A stretch of 36,307 nucleotides of DNA, taken from Austwickia sp040006675. GTDB taxonomy: Bacteria; Actinomycetota; Actinomycetes; Actinomycetales; Dermatophilaceae. Below the pieces are notes generated by a model. It worked only from the letters and a program-made list of their open reading frames with translations. It had not been told where the DNA came from and did not search any database. Location: contig JBDTWM010000015.1 of NCBI GenBank assembly GCA_040006675.1, forward strand, positions 1 to 36,307. Reading direction: 5' to 3'. The translations under genes were made by a program, and so were the position numbers. Below are positions 31,461 through 36,307 of the stretch, piece after piece. Numbering within the stretch: position 1 is the stretch's first letter; each line of letters starts with the position of its first letter.

Positions 31461-33095
31461 TCATGACACGACGAACGGCGCGAACTGGTCCACATACCGC
31501 TGCGCCAACCGGACCGTGATCCGCGTGCCCGACGCGACGTGATCCTCGGCGAGGACCTCGGCGTGCGTGTGCAATCGGTGGACCAGGTCGCCGCGGTCGT
31601 ACGGGATGAGCAGGTCCAGCTCGACGTCCGGACGGGGAATCTCGAGGGAGATCCGCTCGATCAGCTCGTCGAGCCCCTCCCCCGTGCGGGCAGACACCAC
31701 GATCGCGCCCCGCTCCGACCTCGTGAGGCTCCGCAGCATCTCGGGGTCGGCGGCGTCCGCCTTGTTGATCACGACGATCTCGCGCGGGCCGCCCCGCACC
31801 GCCGCCGCACCGCCGGCTGCGTCGCTCGGCGCGCTTCCCGGGTCGCGCGGGTCCGATGACCAGGCGTCTCGGGTGAGCGGGTCCGCTGCGCCGTCCTGGA
31901 CTCTCAGCGACGACGTGTCAGCGCCCTGCGCCATGACCTCGTCGAGCACGTCGCGCACGGCGGCGATCTGCCCCTGCGGGTCGGGGTGCGACCCGTCGAC
32001 CACGTGCAGCAGCACGTCCGCGTCGCCCACCTCCTCCAGCGTGGAACGGAATGCCTCGACCAGCTGATGCGGCAGCGAGCGGACGAACCCGACCGTGTCC
32101 GAGAGCGTGTATGCGCGACCGTCGGGCGTCTCCGCGCGGCGCACGGTGGGGTCCAGCGTCGCGAACAGGGCGTTATCGACGAGGACGCCGGCGCCCGTCA
32201 ACCGATTCAGCAACGACGATTTGCCGGCGTTGGTGTAACCGACCAGCACCACCGCGGGAACCTGGTTCACCTGCCGGGAACTGCGCTTCGTGTCGCGGGT
32301 CCGCTTCATGCCGCGGATCTCTTTGCGCAGCTTGGCCAGGCGCGAGCTGATCCGGCGTCGGTCCAGCTCGATCTTCGTCTCACCCGGCCCCCGAGAACCG
32401 ATGCCCTCGCCGCCCGCGACGCGGCCGCCGGCCTGCCGGGACATCGACTCACCCCAGCCCCGTAGGCGTGGGAGCAGGTACTGCAGCTGCGCGAGCTCCA
32501 CCTGCGCCTTGCCCTCCCGGCTCTTGGCGTGCTGGGCGAAGATGTCGAGGATCAGCGCGGTCCGGTCGATGACCTTGACCTTGACGACGTCCTCCAGGGC
32601 GCGCCGCTGGCTGGGTGACAGCTCGTCGTCGCAGACCACCGTGTCGGCTCCCTCGGCGAGCACGAGATCGCGCAGTTCGGCGGCTTTACCGGATCCGAGG
32701 TACGTCGCGGGGTCGGGGCGCGCTCGGCGCTGAAGCACCCCGGCGAGCACCAGCGAGCCCGCCGTCTCGGCGAGCGCCGCCAGTTCGCGCAGCGAGTTCT
32801 CGGCGTCCTGCGCGGTCCCCTCGCACCAGATGGCTGCGAGCACCACGCGTTCGAGGCGAAGTTCGCGGTACTCGACCTCGGTGACGTCCGTCAACTCCGT
32901 CGACAGGCCCGCGACCCGACGCGTCGCGGCCCGTTCCTCGCGGTCGAGCTGGTCACCGTCGTAGGAGAAGTCGGGGTCGTGGAGGTGCCAGCTGTCGTCA
33001 TCGGCGAGCGCGCTGGCCCGCGACCCGAAGAGGTCGACGAGGCCGGGCTCCCCCGAGTGGCTGGGCGGGTGCGGATCTGTGGAAGGGCGCGTCAT
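31461..33095 (-). CDS. hflX: ribosome-associated GTPase HflX
   Basis: HflX rescues or splits stalled ribosomes, especially under stress. The 544 residues have an N-terminal domain (about 80-210, YLGSGKAAELRDLV), a coiled linker with GSRGPGETKIELDRRRI, and the GTPase domain: G1 GYTNAGKS (286-293), G3 DTVG (333-336), G4 NKAD (444-447), G5 SARTG. Between about 390 and 437, before G4, lies a Gly/Ala/Asp/Ser-rich insertion of roughly 45 residues that is not usual. The C-terminal HflX domain (VELDLLIPYDRGDLVHRLH) is intact. No strong ribosome site is seen before ATG 33095. Confidence 0.96.
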   Translation of the reverse strand: MTRPSTDPHPPSHSGEPGLVDLFGSRASALADDDSWHLHDPDFSYDGDQLDREERAATRRVAGLSTELTDVTEVEYRELRLERVVLAAIWCEGTAQDAENSLRELAALAETAGSLVLAGVLQRRARPDPATYLGSGKAAELRDLVLAEGADTVVCDDELSPSQRRALEDVVKVKVIDRTALILDIFAQHAKSREGKAQVELAQLQYLLPRLRGWGESMSRQAGGRVAGGEGIGSRGPGETKIELDRRRISSRLAKLRKEIRGMKRTRDTKRSSRQVNQVPAVVLVGYTNAGKSSLLNRLTGAGVLVDNALFATLDPTVRRAETPDGRAYTLSDTVGFVRSLPHQLVEAFRSTLEEVGDADVLLHVVDGSHPDPQGQIAAVRDVLDEVMAQGADTSSLRVQDGAADPLTRDAWSSDPRDPGSAPSDAAGGAAAVRGGPREIVVINKADAADPEMLRSLTRSERGAIVVSARTGEGLDELIERISLEIPRPDVELDLLIPYDRGDLVHRLHTHAEVLAEDHVASGTRITVRLAQRYVDQFAPFVVS

Positions 33096-33197
33096 GATGT
33101 GCCCAGACTGACACTCCCGGCGGTGTCGTGGCTAGCGACTTCCCCGCGTCGCACACCGGCCGCAGCACGAGAGACAGGCCCATACCGACCGGTTGCC

Positions 33198-33203
33198 TAC
33201 GAT
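33198..33203 (+). promoter_or_regulatory. candidate -10 of the methyltransferase gene (leaderless)
   Basis: TACGAT ends 6 nt before ATG 33210, with no ribosome site between. Confidence 0.5.
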
Positions 33204-33209
33204 GGCGTC

Positions 33210-33869
33210 ATGGTCGACTCCCGGCCCCGGGTGGATCGCGGGGAACACTACTTCGCCGAACGACCGACCGGGCCCGACGAGCGGCGCACCCTGCGGGTCG
33301 GGCTCGCGGGCCGCGACGTCCAGGTGACCACGGCCTCGGGGATCTTCAGCGGGGACCGCGTCGACCTGGGCACGGCCGTCCTCCTGCGCGAGGTCCCCGA
33401 CCCGCCTGCCTCCGGCGAGCTGCTGGACCTCGGCTGCGGCTGGGGGCCGCTGGCCCTCACGATGGGAATGCTGTCCCCCGAGGCGACCGTGTGGGCCGTC
33501 GACGTCAACGAGCGCGCCCTGAACCTGGTGGCCGTGAACGCCGCCGCTCTCGGGCTGAGGGGCGTGCGGGCCTGCCCGCCGCACGCGGTCCCACCGCAGG
33601 TGCGTTTCGACGTCATCTGGTCCAATCCGCCGATCCGGGTCGGCAAAACCGTCCTGCACGCGATGCTGCTCGACTGGCTTGCGCGCCTCGCGCCGGGCGG
33701 CAGCGCCTACCTCGTCGTGCAGCGCAACCTCGGCTCCGACTCGCTGCACCAGTGGCTCACGGGCACTCTGGAAGCGCACCTCGAGGTCGAGCGCTTCGCG
33801 TCCGCCAAAGGTTTCCGGGTGCTGCGGATTCGCCGCGACGACGGGTCGGCCCTGCCCGACCCCGCCTGA
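33210..33869 (+). CDS. RsmC-like class I SAM methyltransferase
   Basis: The 219-residue protein has the SAM-binding motif LLDLGCGWGPLAL (71-83), the acidic loop WAVDVNERAL (95-104), and the guanine/adenine N-methyltransferase motif SNPPIRVGK (138-146). This is the single-domain version of RsmC, which in E. coli makes m2G1207 of 16S rRNA; the substrate here is inferred. GIFSGDRVDLGTAVLL is also typical. Divergent from hflX (114 bp) and 11 bp before fadA, with which it may be co-transcribed although functions differ. Confidence 0.88.
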   Translation: MVDSRPRVDRGEHYFAERPTGPDERRTLRVGLAGRDVQVTTASGIFSGDRVDLGTAVLLREVPDPPASGELLDLGCGWGPLALTMGMLSPEATVWAVDVNERALNLVAVNAAALGLRGVRACPPHAVPPQVRFDVIWSNPPIRVGKTVLHAMLLDWLARLAPGGSAYLVVQRNLGSDSLHQWLTGTLEAHLEVERFASAKGFRVLRIRRDDGSALPDPA

Positions 33870-33880
33870 GAGGGGGCACG

Positions 33881-35098
33881 ATGCCCGACCAGCCGCAGGC
33901 GTGGATCTTCGACGCCGTCCGTACGCCGCGGGGACGAGGGCGTCCTGGGGGTTCGCTGTACGAGGTGAAGCCGATAGACCTCGTGACGGGGCTGTTGCAC
34001 GCCCTGACGACGCGGAACCCGACCCTGGATCCGGCCCTCATCGGCGACGTGGTGCTCGGAATCGTCAGCGCGACCGGCGAACAGGGCGGGGTCCTGCCGC
34101 GCGCGGCCGTCCTGGCGGCCGGGTGGCCCCACAGCGTCGCCGGCGTGCAGCTCGACCGGTTCTGCGGAAGTGGCCTGGAGGCGGTCAACACTGCGGCCGC
34201 CCGCGTGCGGGCCGGATTCGCCGACCTCGTCCTGGCGGGCGGCGTCGAGTCCATGTCGCGGGTCCCGATGGGCAGCGCCGGCGGCGCCATCATGAACGAC
34301 CCCGCCACCGCGTGGGCCGCGAACTTCGTGCCGCAAGGCGTGAGCGCCGACCTGCTCGCGACGCTGGAGGGTTTCACCCGCGAGGATCTCGACGCCTACG
34401 CCGCGAGCAGCCACGCCCGGGCCGCCACGGCGTGGCGGGAGGGACGCTTCGAGCGATCGGTCGTGCCGGTCCGCGACGCGAACGGGTTGGTCGTCCTCGG
34501 CCGCGACGAGCTGATCCGCCCGGGGGTGACCCGCGATTCCTTGGCCGGGCTGGCCCCCTCGTTCCAGGCGGCCGGGGAGGCGGGCTTCGACTCCGTGGCG
34601 CTGGAGACCTATCACTGGGTCGATGAGATCCACCACCTGCACCATCCGGGCAACTCTTCCGGGCTGGCCGACGGCGCCTCCCTCGTGCTCATCGGCAGCG
34701 AGGAGGCGGGACGGTCGATGGGGCTCACCCCCCGCGCGCGGATCGTGTCCGTCGGGCTCGTCGGGTCCGAACCCACGATCATGCTGACCGGACCCGTGCG
34801 CGCCACGCAGGTCGCCCTGGACCGGGTGCGTCTGAGCACAGCTGACATCGACCTTGTCGAGGTCAACGAGGCATTCGCCGCCGTACCGCTCCACTTCATG
34901 GGTGAGCTGGGTTTCACACATGAGGTGACGAACGTCAACGGCGGCGCCATCTCGATGGGGCACCCGCTGGGCGCGACGGGAGCGATGCTGCTGTGCACTG
35001 TGCTCGACGAGTTGGAGCGCCGTGACGCCCGGCGTGGCCTCGTCACCTTGTGCATCGGTGGCGGCATGGGCATCGCCACCGTCATCGAGCGCACCTAA
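33881..35098 (+). CDS. fadA: acetyl-CoA C-acyltransferase (thiolase)
   Basis: This thiolase performs the last step of beta-oxidation, splitting 3-ketoacyl-CoA with CoA. The 405 residues show the acyl-accepting Cys95 in DRFCGSGLEA, His361 in SMGHPLGATGA and the proton-relay Cys391 in LCIGGGMG, plus VEVNEAFAAVP. AGGGGG lies 4 nt before the ATG. It is followed 28 bp later by fadB, the usual trifunctional pair. Overall it resembles the FadA of trifunctional complexes (FadA6/FadA type) rather than biosynthetic acetoacetyl-CoA thiolase, but this is a soft call. Confidence 0.94.
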   Translation: MPDQPQAWIFDAVRTPRGRGRPGGSLYEVKPIDLVTGLLHALTTRNPTLDPALIGDVVLGIVSATGEQGGVLPRAAVLAAGWPHSVAGVQLDRFCGSGLEAVNTAAARVRAGFADLVLAGGVESMSRVPMGSAGGAIMNDPATAWAANFVPQGVSADLLATLEGFTREDLDAYAASSHARAATAWREGRFERSVVPVRDANGLVVLGRDELIRPGVTRDSLAGLAPSFQAAGEAGFDSVALETYHWVDEIHHLHHPGNSSGLADGASLVLIGSEEAGRSMGLTPRARIVSVGLVGSEPTIMLTGPVRATQVALDRVRLSTADIDLVEVNEAFAAVPLHFMGELGFTHEVTNVNGGAISMGHPLGATGAMLLCTVLDELERRDARRGLVTLCIGGGMGIATVIERT

Positions 35099-35126
35099 GA
35101 GATCGCGCCTGAGAGAAGGGTCACCC

Positions 35127-36307
35127 ATGACGGCGAGCACACCCTCGGATGAGGTCCCCGGGGACGAGATGATCCGGTACGAACGCGACGGCACCGTCGT
35201 CGTCCTGACCATGGACGACCCGGCCTCCTCGGCCAACACCATGACCGGTGCGTACATCGCTTCGATGGGCCGCGCGGTAGACCGATTGGAAGCGGAGCGC
35301 GACGAGATCACCGGGGTCGTGCTCGCCTCGGCGAAGAAGACCTGGTTCGCGGGAGCCGACCTGTCAGATCTGCAGGCGACCACGCCGGAGATGGCGGTCG
35401 ACTTCTTCTCGAGGGTGGAGCGCGTCAAGGCCGATCTGCGGCGGCTGGAGCGACTCGGGCGGCCCGTGGTCGCGGCGCTGCACGGGACGGCCCTCGGCGG
35501 AGGCTTCGAGATCGCGCTCGCCTGCCACCGGCGTATCGCCGTGGACGACGACCGGATCCGGTTCGGACTTCCGGAGGTCACCTTCGGCCTCCTGCCGGGC
35601 GGCGGCGGCATCACCCGAACGGTACGGATGCTCGGGCTGACCGAGGCGCTCACCCAGTGGCTGCTGGAGGGCCGGACCCGGACGCCGCGACAGACCGTGG
35701 CGGGCGGCTTGGTCGACGAGCTGGTCGCGACACCCGACGAGCTGATCCCCGCCGCGACGGCGTGGATCACCGCACACGCGGACGATCCCGACGCGGCCAT
35801 CCGGCGGTGGGACCGGCCGGACTACCGGATGCCCGGTGGCGCCCCCGCGAGCCCGGCGCTCGCCACGATCCTGCCGGGCTTGCCGGCCAGGCTGCGTCGC
35901 CGCCTGAGGGGCGCCGACCTGCGCGCCCCGCGGGCCATCCTCGCTGCGGCCGTGGAGGGCGCGCAGGTGGACGTCGACACTGCGACCCGCATCGAGTCAC
36001 GTCACCTCACCGAGCTGGTGACGGGTCGCCAATCAGCGGCGATGATCCAGGCCTTCTTCTTCGACCTCCAGGCCATCCGCTCGGGCGCGAACCGGCCCGC
36101 GGGGATCGAACGGCGCGCCGTCCGCCGGGTGGGTGTGCTCGGCGCCGGGATGATGGGCGCCGGCATCGCGTACGCGTGCGCCGCCCGCGGCATCGAGGTC
36201 GTCCTCAAGGACGTCGACCTCGAACGAGCCATGGCCGGGAAGGCGTCGGCCGAGCGCGTGTCGGCGCGGCGCGGCGCCGCCGGTCCGACGACCGACGCCG
36301 AGACGGT
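35127..36307 (+). CDS. fadB: FadB-type multifunctional beta-oxidation protein (5' part)
   Basis: The first 393 codons are present; the frame is open at the window edge. Residues about 15-215 are an enoyl-CoA hydratase domain, with the two catalytic glutamates Glu128 (GGGFEIALAC) and Glu150 (FGLPEVTFGLLPGGGG). After a linker, the 3-hydroxyacyl-CoA dehydrogenase domain begins with RVGVLGAGMMGAGIAYA (NAD motif, about 332-347) and the Asp of LKDVD. Together with FadA it would run the last three steps of beta-oxidation. GAAGGG lies 6-7 nt before the ATG. Confidence 0.95.
   Translation, partial: MTASTPSDEVPGDEMIRYERDGTVVVLTMDDPASSANTMTGAYIASMGRAVDRLEAERDEITGVVLASAKKTWFAGADLSDLQATTPEMAVDFFSRVERVKADLRRLERLGRPVVAALHGTALGGGFEIALACHRRIAVDDDRIRFGLPEVTFGLLPGGGGITRTVRMLGLTEALTQWLLEGRTRTPRQTVAGGLVDELVATPDELIPAATAWITAHADDPDAAIRRWDRPDYRMPGGAPASPALATILPGLPARLRRRLRGADLRAPRAILAAAVEGAQVDVDTATRIESRHLTELVTGRQSAAMIQAFFFDLQAIRSGANRPAGIERRAVRRVGVLGAGMMGAGIAYACAARGIEVVLKDVDLERAMAGKASAERVSARRGAAGPTTDAET

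Overview
The window is a gene-dense, very GC-rich (about 70%) chromosomal segment from an actinobacterium. The PriA-type HisA, the proteobacteria-unlike mycobacterial-style SOS boxes (TCGAAC-N4-GTTCGA), DnaE1 with a complete PHP domain, DUF2752 and GTG starts all fit. Gene content and order suggest Micrococcales, perhaps the Intrasporangiaceae/Dermatophilaceae side, but that last step is a guess. No mobile element, phage, CRISPR array, tRNA or rRNA is visible; it reads as core chromosome.

Layout. (1) 1-846: infC (minus, 3' end cut by the window edge) with an AUC start codon and a repeat-rich tail. (2) 1204-6513: histidine operon hisD-hisC-hisB-unknown-hisH-hisA(priA), minus strand, mostly ATGA/GTGA overlaps. 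(3) 6682-10706: a ptrB-like oligopeptidase and, divergently, a fatty acyl-CoA reductase-like SDR. (4) 10755-14357: dnaE. (5) 14491-16885: SOS locus, in which a LysM protein and lexA diverge from a region with three LexA-box-like sites, then a LysR regulator with a perfect palindrome at its promoter. (6) 16932-21274: comEA-comEC DNA-uptake genes and a DegV protein. (7) 21329-26470: leuS behind a structured leader that looks like a leader-peptide attenuator, a YhhN lysoplasmalogenase-like membrane protein and an alpha/beta hydrolase. (8) 26747-30822: rpsT, holA and a DinG-family helicase. (9) 30987-33095: a DUF2752 membrane protein and hflX. (10) 33210-36307: an RsmC-like methyltransferase, then fadA and the 5' part of fadB (cut by the right edge).

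Themes. Genome maintenance is over-represented (dnaE, holA, dinG, lexA and its LysM neighbour, comEA/comEC). Translation genes (infC, leuS, rpsT, hflX, RsmC-like) carry the most interesting regulation: an AUC start, a candidate attenuator and a hairpin leader. Lipid genes (fadAB, acyl-CoA reductase, lysoplasmalogenase, hydrolase) are scattered. Seven first-in-transcript genes share a TANNNT box 6-7 nt before the start codon, the signature of leaderless transcripts. I found no convincing wholly new system; the best leads are regulatory.
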